Part shown: positions 16,370 to 25,818 of the stretch, piece after piece
Position numbering within the stretch: position 1 is the stretch's first letter
How the letters are laid out: the number at the start of each line of letters is the position of its first letter
Origin: Methanomassiliicoccaceae archaeon UBA370
Lineage (GTDB): Archaea; Thermoplasmatota; Thermoplasmata; Methanomassiliicoccales; Methanomethylophilaceae
Direction of reading: 5' to 3'
DNA length: 64,000 nt
NCBI GenBank assembly: GCA_002505345.1
Contig: DAUY01000016.1
Location: 1 to 64,000 of the forward strand
Made by a program: the position numbers and the translations under genes
Notes under the pieces: generated by a model
What the model was told of the DNA's origin: nothing
Databases searched by the model: none
What the model saw: the letters and a program-made list of their open reading frames with translations, nothing else

Positions 16370-18460
16370 ATGTACACGGAATCAGACAATATCGCAAAGA
16401 GGGGCCCCGAGTCTACGGACATCGGCCTGTTCGTCAGGTCTTCTGACGATGATTTCAAGAAATGGGACAAGAAGAGGATCTACGACGCGCTCCTCAAAGA
16501 GACGGATATCTCCGAGCTTAACGCGATGCTCATAGCCAACGATGTCGACCGCATGGTAAAGCAGATCGGAATCCGTTACATCACCGCGCCTCTGATCAGA
16601 GAGCTCACGAACGCCAAGCTCATGGAGCACGGCCTCGAGGACGTCAGGAAGCAGCACACAAGATTGGGTGTGCCCATCTACGACGCGAGGGAGATCATAA
16701 TGTCTCCCAACAAGGAGAACGCCAACGTCCCCCACGGCCCGGAGGCTACCAACCTGACCCTGGCGGAGAACATAAAGAAGGAGTTCGCCCTGCTTGAGGT
16801 ATTCTCTCCCGACGTTGCGGACGCACACATGTCCGGATTGATCCACCTCCACGACCTCGGGATGATAGACCGCCCCTACTGCAGCGGTCAATCCATAGAA
16901 TATGTCAAGAAATTCGGGCTGAACCTTCCGAACGCGATGTCCATCGCGAAGCCCGCGAAGCACCCTGAGGTGCTCATAGAACAGATAATAAAATTCTCCG
17001 CCGCCCTGCAGGGGCACTACGCCGGAGCGATAGGATGGGACGCCTTCAACGTGTTCCTTTCGCCGTACCTCGTGGGCCTGGACGACAGCAGGATGCACCA
17101 GCTCGCGCAGATATTGGTATACGAGTACGCACAGCAGGCCGTCGCCAGGGGCGGGCAGTCCATATTCAGCGACCTGAACATATACTGGGAGACTCCGAAG
17201 CATTTCATCGGCGTACCGGCGATAGGCCCCGGAGGGGAATACACCGGCAAGAACTACGAGGACTACGAGCTTGAATCCCAGAGGTTCGCGATGGCCCTCA
17301 TGGACGTCTATCTCGAGGGGGACGCGAACGGCAGGCCGTTCTTCTTCCCCAAGCCCGAGGTGCACATCACCGACCGCTTCTTCGTCACGCCCGGAAGCGA
17401 GGAGTTCATGCTGAAGATATGCCGTTTGGCCTCCGAGATGGGCAACACCTATTTCGTGTTCGACCGCGGAGACACCGCCCGGGTCTCGGAATGCTGCAGG
17501 CTTTCGTTCAATCTCGACGAGCAGGACATCGAGGACGCGAAGACGCCTTGGAAGATGCGCTTCTCCGCAATGCAGAACGCCACGCTCAACCTCCCGCGCA
17601 TAGCCTATCTTGCGAACGGCAGCGACGAGGCACTGTACAAAGGCATAACCGATGCCCTCGGGCTCGTGGTAAGGGCGCACAGCGAGAAGAAGGCCTTCAT
17701 CCAGGAACTTCTCGCTCTCGGCAACAGCGGCCCTCTGGGCCTGCTTACGATGAACCTCGACGGAGAACCCTACTACAGGATCGAGAAATCCTCGTACCTC
17801 ATCGGGATACTCGGCCTGAACGAGATGGTGCAGTTCCACACAGGCCACGAGATACACGAGTCCAAGGATTCGATCAGATTCGGGCTCGGCGTCATAGCGT
17901 ACATGAAGAAGGAGGCGGAGAGGCTCTCCCGCGAAAGCGGCCTCAAGCTGTCGCTCGAGCAGACCCCCGCCGAGTCGACCGCATACAGATTCGCAAAACT
18001 GGACCTCAGGGACTTCCCCAAGGAGGCCGGCGCCGTCGTCAAGGGGGACCGCAACACCGGAGAGGTCTATTACACCAACTCCACGTATCTCAACGTCGGA
18101 GCGGATGTCGGCCCCGTCGAGCGCGTGAAGATAGAGGGCATGTTCCACCCCATAATAGACGCCGGGGCCCTGACGCACATATGGCTCGGGGAATCGAAGC
18201 CCTCCGCGGAGAGCGTGGCGTCCTTTGTGAGAAACACTTTCGAGAAGACGCAGAACGGGCAGATCGCGTTCAGCCCGGAGTTCACGTCATGTCTCGACTG
18301 CGGCAAGACCTCCAGGGGACTCTCTGAAAAATGCCCGTTCTGCGGTTCCGCCCACATCGAGGGGATCACCCGCGTGACCGGATTCTTCTCGAAGATATCC
18401 GGCTGGAACAAAGGCAAGAGGGGCGAGCTTGCGGACCGCCGCAAGGGACAGTGCCTCTGA
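16370..18460 (+). CDS. nrdD: anaerobic (class III) ribonucleoside-triphosphate reductase
   Basis: 696 aa. After an ATP-cone-like N-terminus come the catalytic domain landmarks HMSGLIHLHDLG near residue 149 and PFFFPKPEVHIT near 323. The C-terminus has four zinc cysteines (CLDCGK, CPFCGS, residues about 642-657) and the glycyl-radical loop RVTGFFSKISGWNKGKRGEL (Gly in RVTGFF near residue 670). It reduces NTPs under anoxia once activated by NrdG, a radical SAM enzyme not found in this window. SD GGGAG precedes the ATG. A second, B12-dependent reductase is at 56056. Confidence 0.94.
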   Translation: MYTESDNIAKRGPESTDIGLFVRSSDDDFKKWDKKRIYDALLKETDISELNAMLIANDVDRMVKQIGIRYITAPLIRELTNAKLMEHGLEDVRKQHTRLGVPIYDAREIIMSPNKENANVPHGPEATNLTLAENIKKEFALLEVFSPDVADAHMSGLIHLHDLGMIDRPYCSGQSIEYVKKFGLNLPNAMSIAKPAKHPEVLIEQIIKFSAALQGHYAGAIGWDAFNVFLSPYLVGLDDSRMHQLAQILVYEYAQQAVARGGQSIFSDLNIYWETPKHFIGVPAIGPGGEYTGKNYEDYELESQRFAMALMDVYLEGDANGRPFFFPKPEVHITDRFFVTPGSEEFMLKICRLASEMGNTYFVFDRGDTARVSECCRLSFNLDEQDIEDAKTPWKMRFSAMQNATLNLPRIAYLANGSDEALYKGITDALGLVVRAHSEKKAFIQELLALGNSGPLGLLTMNLDGEPYYRIEKSSYLIGILGLNEMVQFHTGHEIHESKDSIRFGLGVIAYMKKEAERLSRESGLKLSLEQTPAESTAYRFAKLDLRDFPKEAGAVVKGDRNTGEVYYTNSTYLNVGADVGPVERVKIEGMFHPIIDAGALTHIWLGESKPSAESVASFVRNTFEKTQNGQIAFSPEFTSCLDCGKTSRGLSEKCPFCGSAHIEGITRVTGFFSKISGWNKGKRGELADRRKGQCL

Positions 18461-18478
18461 GGTTTTTGCTTTATCAGC

Positions 18479-18519
18479 GGCCCCCGCGGGGGCCTCATCC
18501 CGGCATGCGAGCCGGGATG
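18479..18519. terminator. paired stem-loops between nrdD and corA
   Basis: Two adjacent hairpins: the perfect palindrome GGCCCCCGCGGGGGCC (18479-18494) and CATCCCGGC...GCCGGGATG (18496-18519, 9-bp stem, 6-nt loop). They fill the gap between convergent genes and are preceded by GTTTTTGC. Probably a bidirectional 3'-end structure. Confidence 0.5.
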
Positions 18520-18522
18520 CGG

Positions 18523-19470
18523 TCATCTCCACATATTGCGCTTGCGCAGGTACTCGATGCCGAAGACGACGGATATAACCATCACCGCGATCATCGCCCA
18601 GAAACCCCAGTCGTAGCCCGCGAGAGGGATGACGGAGAAGTTCATTCCGAATATTCCCGACAGCATCGTGGGGATGGATATGATCAGGGTTATGGATGTC
18701 AAAAACTTCATGACGCTTGCCAGGGAGTTATTGATGTCGGACTCCACCAGCTGGCGGGTACCTTTGATGATCTCGCTGTACGTCATGGTCATCTCCAGCG
18801 CCTGATTCGTCTCGATCGACACATCCTCCATGAGGTCGCGGTCGTCCGGCTCCGTTATGAATTTGAACTGCTTGCTGAGCCTGTCCACCACCGAGAGGTT
18901 CATGCTCAGCGACGTCTTGAAGTAGACCAGGTTGGATTCCAGCTCGTGCAGCTCGAACAGGTCGTTGCGCTGGGTGCTGTTCCTTATGGACGCCTCGATG
19001 GCCATGCGCTTCTTCTCGATGAGCTTCAGGTGGTTCTGGTACTGCAGGGCCACTCTGAACAGTATCTGAAGGGCGAACCTGGTGTGCTTCTCCACGTTTA
19101 TCGTGTTGATGGGCTTCACCTTCCCGGTCATAAGCGAGCTGATGGCGAAGATGTTCTGCAGACATACGGTCACGATGGCGTTTGACGTGATCGTTATGGA
19201 AAGCGGATACGTGGTGTATTCTTCGCGCTGGTTCCTTATCTCCGTCGCCGGGGCGTCGATCAAGATCAGGGAATAGTCGTTCTGTATCTCCAGCCTCGAA
19301 CCCTCCTCGTCGTCCAGGGCCGCGGCTATGCAGTCTCTGCTGACCCTCAGTTTCGTCACGACCTCCATGATCTCCTCTTCGGTGGGACGGATCATGTTGA
19401 TCCACACGTTTCCCTTTATCTCGTCGACCATGACGGCGCGGCCGTCGACCATTCCGTAAACTTCGTACAT
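18523..19470 (-). CDS. corA: CorA-family magnesium transporter
   Basis: 315 aa. A long cytosolic, coiled-coil-rich N-terminal domain ends in two transmembrane helices; SGIFGMNFSVIPL near residues 268-280 contains the pore GMN motif between them, and the C-terminus is basic (RKRNMWR). CorA pentamers import Mg2+ or Co2+. Near the end of the N-terminal domain, EPDDRDLMEDVSIETNQALE fits the willow-helix region. It lies 12 bases after the site-2 protease on the same strand and may share its transcript. Confidence 0.9.
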   Translation of the reverse strand: MYEVYGMVDGRAVMVDEIKGNVWINMIRPTEEEIMEVVTKLRVSRDCIAAALDDEEGSRLEIQNDYSLILIDAPATEIRNQREEYTTYPLSITITSNAIVTVCLQNIFAISSLMTGKVKPINTINVEKHTRFALQILFRVALQYQNHLKLIEKKRMAIEASIRNSTQRNDLFELHELESNLVYFKTSLSMNLSVVDRLSKQFKFITEPDDRDLMEDVSIETNQALEMTMTYSEIIKGTRQLVESDINNSLASVMKFLTSITLIISIPTMLSGIFGMNFSVIPLAGYDWGFWAMIAVMVISVVFGIEYLRKRNMWR

Positions 19471-19482
19471 TCTTCACCCCCC

Positions 19483-21048
19483 TTAGAATATAACAGCAAC
19501 GATGACTAATATTAATAAGAATATCATGAGACCCGATACGGCGCGCGTGATGTTCTCTGCCACGGCCTCCCTGGTTTTTTGGTCCCTGTATCCGATCCTG
19601 TCGAGCAGCTGGTTGATCCATCCTCTGAGAAGGAAACCTCCGTCGAACGGGACCGCCGGTATGGCGTTGGTTATGCCCAGAAGGATGTTGACCCAGAACA
19701 TCCAGTAGAAGAGGGATGCCACGATCCAGAATATGTCTCCGCCGGGGGCGTCGAACCACCATTGGCAGTGCTCCGGTACGGGAGAGAACCCGCTCCAGGA
19801 AATGAAGGGATAGTTGAGGACCTTCATCACGCCGTCTGCGAGCCCGGAAGCTCCGAAGGCGGGGTCCGAAGCGGTCCCCATGACATAGCCGGGGGTGATG
19901 AAGCCGATCCCGCTGTAGCTGACGCCTATCCCTATGTAACCGATCCCGTTGTTGTCCCCGAGGGTCAGGGTCCTGCTGTCGGTCAGGCCGCTGCCGAGGA
20001 CGGTATATGTGATCGTTACGACCTGTCCCTGCTCCGAGCTCGAGATGAAGTCCCTGAACGTCCTGACCCCATAGATATCGTATGTTTCCGAACCGGTCGC
20101 TATGCTGTTTATCATGACATCGTCGGGAAGCCCTGCTTCTGCGGCCGGGGAGTCCGGCGAGACGGACGAGACATAAAGCCCCAGGACCGTCTCGGCGGTA
20201 CGTTCGCCGTCCTCGGTAAGATATGTGACAGTATGGGTGGAGCTGCCGTAGTCCTGCTCGTCCGTGAGGGTATAATACCCCATGTATTCGCCGGCGGTCA
20301 CGGCCGTACCGTCTATTTCGGTGATCACCGCCCCCGCAGGTATGCCCGCATCGTCGGCCGGGGAGCCTGGCGCCACCCCGTACACGCCCGCGCCGTCGTC
20401 GGACACGCCAGCGACGGTGCCGACCGACCCCAGCATAAGTACCGAGAACACCAGGAACGAGACGACCGCGGCGACGAAATTCACCGATATGCCCGCAGAA
20501 TAGACGCTCATCCTGCTGCGCAGCGAAGCTTTGTCCGTATCCTCCTCGTTCATCTCGACGAACGCCCCGAGCGGCACCACGGCGTACATCAGGCCTGAAG
20601 ATTCGACACGTATGCCGTTGGCCTTTGACTGTACGCCATGGGCGAACTCGTGTATGACCATCGAGACCATCAGGGCTATGACGCCGAAAACGATGAAATG
20701 TGTCAAGTTCAGGCCGGTCGACGCGAACGATGCCGTGCCTGAGCTGGTGAAAGCGTAGGGAAGGTTGATCACGGCGGTCGCCATGAAGAATATCATAACG
20801 GCCATGAGCATGACCGAGATCGCAGTCGAAACGGTCGCAAACGCGCTGCACAGCCTGCGGTGGGAACCCAAGCTCCCCATCAGCCGCTGGCCCCTTTGGG
20901 TCCTGTACATAACCATCGGCCCCCTCACGGAAAGCCCCAGCTCCGCGGCCCTGGGCGAACGCCAGACCCATACGAAGATCGGAACGTAAAGAACCGCGAG
21001 CAGAATTAAGATTATCCAGATTATGCTGATGCCCAATCCCTCGGACAC
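19483..21048 (-). CDS. site-2 protease family (M50) membrane metalloprotease with PDZ domains
   Basis: 521 aa, GTG start. HEFAHGVQSKANG near residue 132 is the zinc HExxH motif in a transmembrane helix, and NAIPAVPFDGGFLLRG near residue 460 is the third ligand motif (NxxPxxxxDGG). Between them are two PDZ-like repeats (VAPGSPADDAGIPAGAVITEIDG, quoted in part, and VSPDSPAAEAGLPDDV). Such proteases cut membrane-embedded regulators or signal remnants. Topology begins with a helix at the extreme N-terminus. No obvious substrate gene adjacent. Confidence 0.9.
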   Translation of the reverse strand: MSEGLGISIIWIILILLAVLYVPIFVWVWRSPRAAELGLSVRGPMVMYRTQRGQRLMGSLGSHRRLCSAFATVSTAISVMLMAVMIFFMATAVINLPYAFTSSGTASFASTGLNLTHFIVFGVIALMVSMVIHEFAHGVQSKANGIRVESSGLMYAVVPLGAFVEMNEEDTDKASLRSRMSVYSAGISVNFVAAVVSFLVFSVLMLGSVGTVAGVSDDGAGVYGVAPGSPADDAGIPAGAVITEIDGTAVTAGEYMGYYTLTDEQDYGSSTHTVTYLTEDGERTAETVLGLYVSSVSPDSPAAEAGLPDDVMINSIATGSETYDIYGVRTFRDFISSSEQGQVVTITYTVLGSGLTDSRTLTLGDNNGIGYIGIGVSYSGIGFITPGYVMGTASDPAFGASGLADGVMKVLNYPFISWSGFSPVPEHCQWWFDAPGGDIFWIVASLFYWMFWVNILLGITNAIPAVPFDGGFLLRGWINQLLDRIGYRDQKTREAVAENITRAVSGLMIFLLILVIVAVIF

Positions 21049-21128
21049 ACAATAACTTTGACTTATTAATCTTTACTTTGGAGCGATAAGCGGCCCCTCG
21101 GCCGGGTCAGGTGTTTCCCGGGCAGGCT

Positions 21129-21794
21129 TCAAGGCATGACTATCTCGATTCCGGGGGGATTCATATCGTATATGATCCGCCGGGCCCACTCCAGCTTTCT
21201 CTTCGAACGGTCCGGGTCGTCACCCGCCCTGAGTCTGGGCTTGTCGAAATCGAACCCCTGCAGGAATATCTTCACGGCCCCGAAATGCCTCGCGGTGCAG
21301 ACGGCCCTGTCCCCGTCGGTGAAGCCGCCGTAGTTGGCGACCGTCCCGAAAGGTCGGCTCTGGGTGGTCAGCACCAGAGGTCCTTTGAACTCTCTGGCGT
21401 AACGGACGACGGCATCGTAGTTGTCTCCGTGGGCCAATATCAGGGTCAGGGCCCCCGAGCCGCTGGCCTCTATCTGATAATCTACATTCCCGTCGAGGTC
21501 GGTGACGACGATATCGGGACCGATGCCCGCTTCGACGACCCTCTCGGTGGCCGAGCCTGCGGAGATCAGGGTCCCTCGGGGCTCGGCTTTCCCGATGTGC
21601 TTCTCGAGGGACCCGGCATCTCCGAACACCGTTGCCTCGTTACCCATGATCTCGGCGAGCACGTCGTCCATCACAAGGTCGGAATTCAGTGTCAGGGCCT
21701 TGAGCACCCTGACGGAGTTCTCGTCCTCGCCGATGTCGAGGCCCAGGTCCTTTACGATCTCGAGATAGACCGGCTCCCATTCCGCATAGTCCAA
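21129..21794 (-). CDS. mptE: 6-hydroxymethyl-7,8-dihydropterin pyrophosphokinase, MptE-like (DUF115)
   Basis: 221 aa, TTG start four bases after the DUF373 stop. ISAGSATERVVEAGIGPDIVV then TDLDG near residues 77-100 is the MptE/DUF115 core, with later HGDNYDAV and TTQSRPFGTVANYGGFTDGD. MptE makes the pterin diphosphate used for tetrahydromethanopterin in methanogens. Overlap with a membrane DUF373 protein is a recurrent archaeal pairing as far as I recall. Function inferred from family. Confidence 0.82.
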   Translation of the reverse strand: MDYAEWEPVYLEIVKDLGLDIGEDENSVRVLKALTLNSDLVMDDVLAEIMGNEATVFGDAGSLEKHIGKAEPRGTLISAGSATERVVEAGIGPDIVVTDLDGNVDYQIEASGSGALTLILAHGDNYDAVVRYAREFKGPLVLTTQSRPFGTVANYGGFTDGDRAVCTARHFGAVKIFLQGFDFDKPRLRAGDDPDRSKRKLEWARRIIYDMNPPGIEIVMP

Positions 21795-21797
21795 CGC

Positions 21798-22916
21798 TCA
21801 CGCCTCCGCTTCCGGGGAGTCGGGCACATCGCGTTCGAAATGCGTCCTGACGGCGGTCGCTATCAGAGCAAAGATGATGCCCGTCACTATCTCGGCGGCG
21901 ATAAGGCTGGTGATGTTGAGTCCGATGCTGATGTAGGACATCATGAGGTCTATGGCGCCCGTGACGACCATCCCGATGCCCAAAAAGTTGATCGAGCCCG
22001 TGATGAAGCTGAGCTTTATGGAGCCTTTCGACAGATATTCGTTGATGAAGCTCCCGACGGAGAAGACCAGTATCGAGAAGACGATGGGCCACGTGGCCAC
22101 GGCGCAGAACCGAAGGATCATCTGGAAGGGAGTTGGGGCGTAATAGTTCTGGACGGTCAAGACGCCCAATATGAGTCCCGAGGCCACCAGCGACAGGGAG
22201 ATCAGGGAGAAAGTTATCACAACGCTCCCCGACCTGAGGTTCGCGGCCCACCGGGAAAGCCAGCGCGAGACCTTGTCCACCAGGCTGTATCCGTAGACCA
22301 GGAGTATCGCTCCTATCACAAGGACGATCAGGGAGCCCGATATCCTGGAGAAGCTGTCGGCATCCAGCCCGTAGAAGTAGATCATGGGCAGGATGTACAC
22401 GAACGACATCAGTACAAGCAGCCACCCGACAGGCGTCATGTACCTCTTGCGCTTTACGGGGTCCTCCAGCATCTTGGTGATTATGTAGACCGTGCCTTCC
22501 AGCCCGGGGGACTGCTTGACGACGACCTTCCTGACCGAATCGATCGGTACCCTGGACGATATGACCGGATAGACGTATTCGTCCTCGGCGCCGTCGCCGA
22601 CGAGGATTATCCTGTCGGGATTCACCTCTTGCAAGACCTTGTCCAGCTCGGCTATCACCGCGGAGTCGGAACGGTAGCCTATCTTCATGTTGCCGCATAT
22701 GAGGGCTATCTCGACGTTCGAACCCTCTGTCAGCATGTCACGGTAGATGTTGATCGCGGCGTAAAGAGAATTGATGTCGGAATCTTCCGGGTCGGCGATT
22801 CCCAGCGCGGCGGCTGCCACAGAACAGTCCTCCACCCCTATCACAGGCGTCTCCACCCCGCCCTTGACACCGAAATCATCGTCCCTGTCAACCACAAGGA
22901 CCAGAGTTTTCTTCAC
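21798..22916 (-). CDS. DUF373 family membrane protein
   Basis: 372 aa. The N-terminal half is a soluble domain (LVLVVDRDDDFGVKGGVETP, then LALICGN-like IALICGNMKIGYRSD and RIILVGDGAEDE), and the C-terminal half has about six transmembrane helices from residue 160 on. This is the architecture of DUF373, an archaeal family of unknown activity. The acidic VDRDDD and GDGAEDE stretches may bind metal. The gene is probably transcribed with mptE. Confidence 0.82.
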   Translation of the reverse strand: MKKTLVLVVDRDDDFGVKGGVETPVIGVEDCSVAAAALGIADPEDSDINSLYAAINIYRDMLTEGSNVEIALICGNMKIGYRSDSAVIAELDKVLQEVNPDRIILVGDGAEDEYVYPVISSRVPIDSVRKVVVKQSPGLEGTVYIITKMLEDPVKRKRYMTPVGWLLVLMSFVYILPMIYFYGLDADSFSRISGSLIVLVIGAILLVYGYSLVDKVSRWLSRWAANLRSGSVVITFSLISLSLVASGLILGVLTVQNYYAPTPFQMILRFCAVATWPIVFSILVFSVGSFINEYLSKGSIKLSFITGSINFLGIGMVVTGAIDLMMSYISIGLNITSLIAAEIVTGIIFALIATAVRTHFERDVPDSPEAEA

Positions 22917-22993
22917 GCAGGTAAATTGAATTCAAATGATAAACGCTTTGCCCTTTGGAAAATAATTAAAGTCAGCGTTGCACTGTCATCGGC

Positions 22994-23638
22994 ATGCTCA
23001 TCCGATGGCACGGTCACTCATGTTTCGAGTTTGGATGTGATCTCGGGACCATCGTAGTGGACCCTCACGACGGCAAATCGATAGGGATCAAGGCGCCCTC
23101 GCCGAGAAATGTCTCCGTGGTGCTGATGACCCACGACCATTACGATCATAACGTATCTCGCGTCATAAGCGGGGACCACAAGGATTATCTCAGCAGGAAC
23201 GGCAAATTCAAATCCGGACATTTGGAGATCGAGGGGATCCCTTCGTTCCACGATGGCGAGCGCGGGGCCAAACGAGGGATGAACACCATGTACCGTTTCG
23301 AGATGGACGGGATATCCGTCTGCCACTGCGGAGACCTTGGCGCCATACCCGATGACAGGACGATGGCGAAGATCAAAGGGACGGACATACTCTTGGTGCC
23401 CGTGGGCGCCAACTACACGATGGAGCTGCCGGAGGTGAAGGAGTTCATCGCCAGGGCGGACCCGAGGGTGATCGTCCCCATGCACTACCGCGTCTTCGGC
23501 CTGTGCATCGCGCTGCTTCCGCTCGACGACTTCCTGAACATGGTGCCGTCCGAGAACGTCGACTATGTGGGGAACGAGATCGACCTCTCCCCCGACGAAC
23601 TGCCTGAGCACAGCGAGTGCTGGGTGTTCGACCGCTAA
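22994..23638 (+). CDS. metallo-beta-lactamase-fold hydrolase (UPF0173-like)
   Basis: 214 aa. MTHDHYDHNVS near residues 45-55 is the HxHxDH zinc motif; further ligands are in SFHDGE, HCGDLG and VPMHYRV. The opening IRWHGHSCFEF is typical of the YtkL/UPF0173 group. Substrate unknown, probably a phosphodiester or lactone. It ends exactly where the convergent aIF6 gene ends (TAATCA, no gap). Confidence 0.85.
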   Translation: MLIRWHGHSCFEFGCDLGTIVVDPHDGKSIGIKAPSPRNVSVVLMTHDHYDHNVSRVISGDHKDYLSRNGKFKSGHLEIEGIPSFHDGERGAKRGMNTMYRFEMDGISVCHCGDLGAIPDDRTMAKIKGTDILLVPVGANYTMELPEVKEFIARADPRVIVPMHYRVFGLCIALLPLDDFLNMVPSENVDYVGNEIDLSPDELPEHSECWVFDR

Positions 23639-24304
23639 TCAGTCGTAAAGGTCCAGACCTTCCTCGATCCTGCCCATTTCTATCGGCATGGTCAGGTCGC
23701 CCACCAGGGCGCCCTTGGAGTTGGCGATTATGCCTGAAGCCAGGAAGTCGACGCCGTGGTTCACGGTCGTCTTCTTGCATTCGACCTTCAAAACGTCGGC
23801 GATGAGCCTCATCTCCTCGTCCGTCGTGTCGTTGTGGCATACGCATCCCCTGTTGGTGACTACGCATACGGAGCCGACGGTGTCGCATCCGGCCAATGTG
23901 GAGCGGACGCATTCGACGCCGAAAACGTCAGAGAGCTCCTTTAGCGCCGCGTCCGTGTAAACGGGATTCACGATCGCGCCGCGGTCGTTGACGAGGATAT
24001 TGTTCCCGGCGGCGTTGTACCTGCCCGGGACCGTGACAACGTTGGAGGCCGCGGACCTGATCTTCTCGAGTTCGTCCTGCTCGGCCATGCCTGACACGGC
24101 GATGCCGTTGGAGTTCATCGCCGTGAGGGACCCGACCACGAACGACCCGGCCACCGATGTAAGGACCGTTTCGACGCCGAGGACGGCCTCCAGGTCTCTC
24201 ACGAAACCCGGTTCGGCGTCCGCGGCGACTAAAGCCAGGTCCTCCCCCGCCGCGGCGAACACGCCGATATTGCAGTTTCCGCCGTAACGGGAGAGTCTGA
24301 TCAT
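23639..24304 (-). CDS. eif6: translation initiation factor aIF6
   Basis: 221 aa from ATG 24304. Repeats of the pentein-like fold are seen: SRYGGNCNIGVFAAAGED, VGSLTAMNSNGIAVS, NNILVNDRGAIVNP, GSVCVVTNRGCVCHN and ANSKGALVGDLT. aIF6 binds the 50S subunit and prevents premature joining. It lies last in the S19e-PDCD5-L39e-L31e-aIF6 operon, five bases after L31e. Confidence 0.95.
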   Translation of the reverse strand: MIRLSRYGGNCNIGVFAAAGEDLALVAADAEPGFVRDLEAVLGVETVLTSVAGSFVVGSLTAMNSNGIAVSGMAEQDELEKIRSAASNVVTVPGRYNAAGNNILVNDRGAIVNPVYTDAALKELSDVFGVECVRSTLAGCDTVGSVCVVTNRGCVCHNDTTDEEMRLIADVLKVECKKTTVNHGVDFLASGIIANSKGALVGDLTMPIEMGRIEEGLDLYD

Positions 24305-24309
24305 GTTTA

Positions 24310-24573
24310 TCACTCTGCGAGCGTTACTTCAACGAGCCCGTCATCGAACTTGGTGGCCTTCACCGCGATCTTGGAGGGCGGGTTGCGGATCCCGTTCTCC
24401 CAGATCTTCTCGTTGAGAGCGGTGTCCATCCAAACGTGTTCCTCGTCGACCTTCATGTGCCTCATCACGTGCTCCCTTACCTCTTTGACGGCGCGCTTGG
24501 CCCTCTTCGTGCGGGGCGCCTGCTTCGTCGCTCTGAGGGGGATGATGATGACTCTTTCAATTTCATCTGCCAT
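24310..24573 (-). CDS. rpl31e: ribosomal protein L31e
   Basis: 87 aa from ATG 24573. ERVIIIPLRATKQAPRTKRAKR and WENGIRNPPSKIAVKA are diagnostic of L31e, a 50S protein near the exit tunnel. An in-frame upstream extension overlaps rpl39e and is not used. Five bases separate it from L39e, part of a conserved archaeal operon. Confidence 0.96.
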   Translation of the reverse strand: MADEIERVIIIPLRATKQAPRTKRAKRAVKEVREHVMRHMKVDEEHVWMDTALNEKIWENGIRNPPSKIAVKATKFDDGLVEVTLAE

Positions 24574-24578
24574 CCGAA

Positions 24579-24734
24579 TCACTCCTTGAGCTTTCCAATG
24601 CGCCACGACCTTCTCTTGGGGTGGCGGAGGAACTGTCTGCTTGTCCTTATCATAACCCAGGCCGGAACGCGGCGGTTCTGTTTGACCTTTTTGTTCAGCC
24701 TTGCTTTCATCGCAGGCGGTTTAGTGCTTGACAT
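24579..24734 (-). CDS. rpl39e: ribosomal protein L39e
   Basis: 51 aa, very basic. It reads [20 protein letters not shown], then [15 protein letters not shown] and [15 protein letters not shown], all hallmark L39e. ATG 24734 is preceded by GAGAGGAGAT as SD. It sits in the exit tunnel of the 50S subunit. Position between PDCD5 and L31e is conserved in archaea. Confidence 0.96.
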   Translation of the reverse strand: MSSTKPPAMKARLNKKVKQNRRVPAWVMIRTSRQFLRHPKRRSWRIGKLKE

Positions 24735-24736
24735 TT

Positions 24737-25087
24737 TTATCTCCTCTCGATTTTGATATCCCTTTTCTTAGGGGCGATCTGCCTGAGAAGTTCTTTGAGC
24801 ATATCTTCGTTGATGACCTGCTGCAGTCTTCCCGACTGTGCAAGCTGAATGAGCTGATTCTCCACCATGTCGGCGTGCTGGGGGTCGGCCAATTTGACGT
24901 TGGCGAGCCTGTCCCTTGCCTCCGGGGTGAGGACCTGCCTTAGAACGGCCTGCTTCTGAGCTTCGTACTGCTGTCTCTGTTCTTCCGCCTGCTGCTGCTG
25001 GGCGTACTGCTGCTGGGACATCGACTGCTGCTGTTGCAGTTCGGCCATCCTCTTCCTTCTCAAAGCTTCCAGTTCAGGGTCATCCAT
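24737..25087 (-). CDS. PDCD5-like DNA-binding protein
   Basis: 116 aa from ATG 25087 ([18 protein letters not shown]). A glutamine-rich helix ([20 protein letters not shown]) precedes the core [20 protein letters not shown] and ends with [20 protein letters not shown]. It is the archaeal homologue of human PDCD5, bound to nucleic acid or chaperonin; role unsettled. It is two bases upstream of L39e, so co-translated. Confidence 0.93.
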   Translation of the reverse strand: MDDPELEALRRKRMAELQQQQSMSQQQYAQQQQAEEQRQQYEAQKQAVLRQVLTPEARDRLANVKLADPQHADMVENQLIQLAQSGRLQQVINEDMLKELLRQIAPKKRDIKIERR

Positions 25088-25101
25088 ATGCTCAATCCTC
25101 C

Positions 25102-25530
25102 TCACGCATTCATTTCGTCGTAGACCTCTTTGGCCGCGTTGTCGAGGAGAGACTGTCCGGCAGGGGAGATCGCTCTTCCCTGTTTGTCCTTTGAGACCAG
25201 CAGCCCTGCTGCCTCGAGCTGCATCATGCACTTTCTGGCGATGTTGCGGCTTCCTTTGACTGCCCTGTTGGGCATCGATCCTTTGTCAGAGAACCCTCCG
25301 TACTCGGCTGCGAGCCTGGAAGATCCCATCGGTCCTTTCACATAAAGCTTCCTAAGGATGGAGGCGGACCTGGTGTACCACCAGTCCTCCTGCATCGGGG
25401 CTTTTTCCGTGTGCCTGCCTGTCTTCACATACTCGGCCCATTCGGGAGGGGAGATCTTATCGTTCCCCTTGAGCTTTTCAGCCGCTTTGAGTATGAGTTT
25501 TTCGGCGGGAACATCATAGACAGTTACCAT
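25102..25530 (-). CDS. rps19e: ribosomal protein S19e
   Basis: 142 aa. VYDVPAEKLILKAAEKLK, WAEYVKTGRHTEKAPMQEDW, WYTRSASILRKLYVKGPMG and YGGFSDKGSMPNRAVKGS are standard S19e motifs. It is a small-subunit protein needed for 30S maturation in archaea and starts the operon that ends with aIF6. Confidence 0.96.
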   Translation of the reverse strand: MVTVYDVPAEKLILKAAEKLKGNDKISPPEWAEYVKTGRHTEKAPMQEDWWYTRSASILRKLYVKGPMGSSRLAAEYGGFSDKGSMPNRAVKGSRNIARKCMMQLEAAGLLVSKDKQGRAISPAGQSLLDNAAKEVYDEMNA

Positions 25531-25678
25531 GCTTGTACCTCATGCGTCCGATACGTAAATATGCGGACAACAGCACTGGTATTGTTAGACCATATAAAAG
25601 CATTGCTAATAGGAAGTGTGAATGCTTCAAACCCGCACGTTCGGCCACCGGCCCCCGTACGGACTGCGGACGAAATAT

Positions 25679-25725
25679 CCGCCACGGCACCTTGTCGGCT
25701 GTCGGCAAGGCGATCTCCGTGGCGG
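25679..25725. other. unassigned stem-loop between rps19e and a divergent gene
   Basis: CCGCCACGG (25679-25687) pairs exactly with CCGTGGCGG (25717-25725). Inside it CCTTG (25690-25694) pairs with CAAGG (25706-25710). The 288-bp divergent gap otherwise shows nothing coding. Could be a small RNA, a leader structure or an operator; no known family recognised. Confidence 0.4.
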
Positions 25726-25818
25726 GGACGATGATGTCGCCGTATATTAATCATTTGCAGAGGTCAGGGGGTCGGAGCTCAGAAACAATCTAATAAATGC
25801 GAACGATGATGGGCGTTT

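Noticed and set aside
16382..18178. 598-aa frame antisense to nrdD
   Set aside because: Composition is Arg/Val/Gly-rich with no family motif, and the opposite strand is a well-conserved ribonucleotide reductase.
18728..21052. 774-aa frame on the minus strand spanning corA and the site-2 protease
   Set aside because: It is the same strand but a different frame from two genes with textbook motifs; very arginine- and glycine-rich, so a shadow.
21111..23057. 648-aa plus-strand frame
   Set aside because: Antisense to mptE and DUF373, no recognisable domain.
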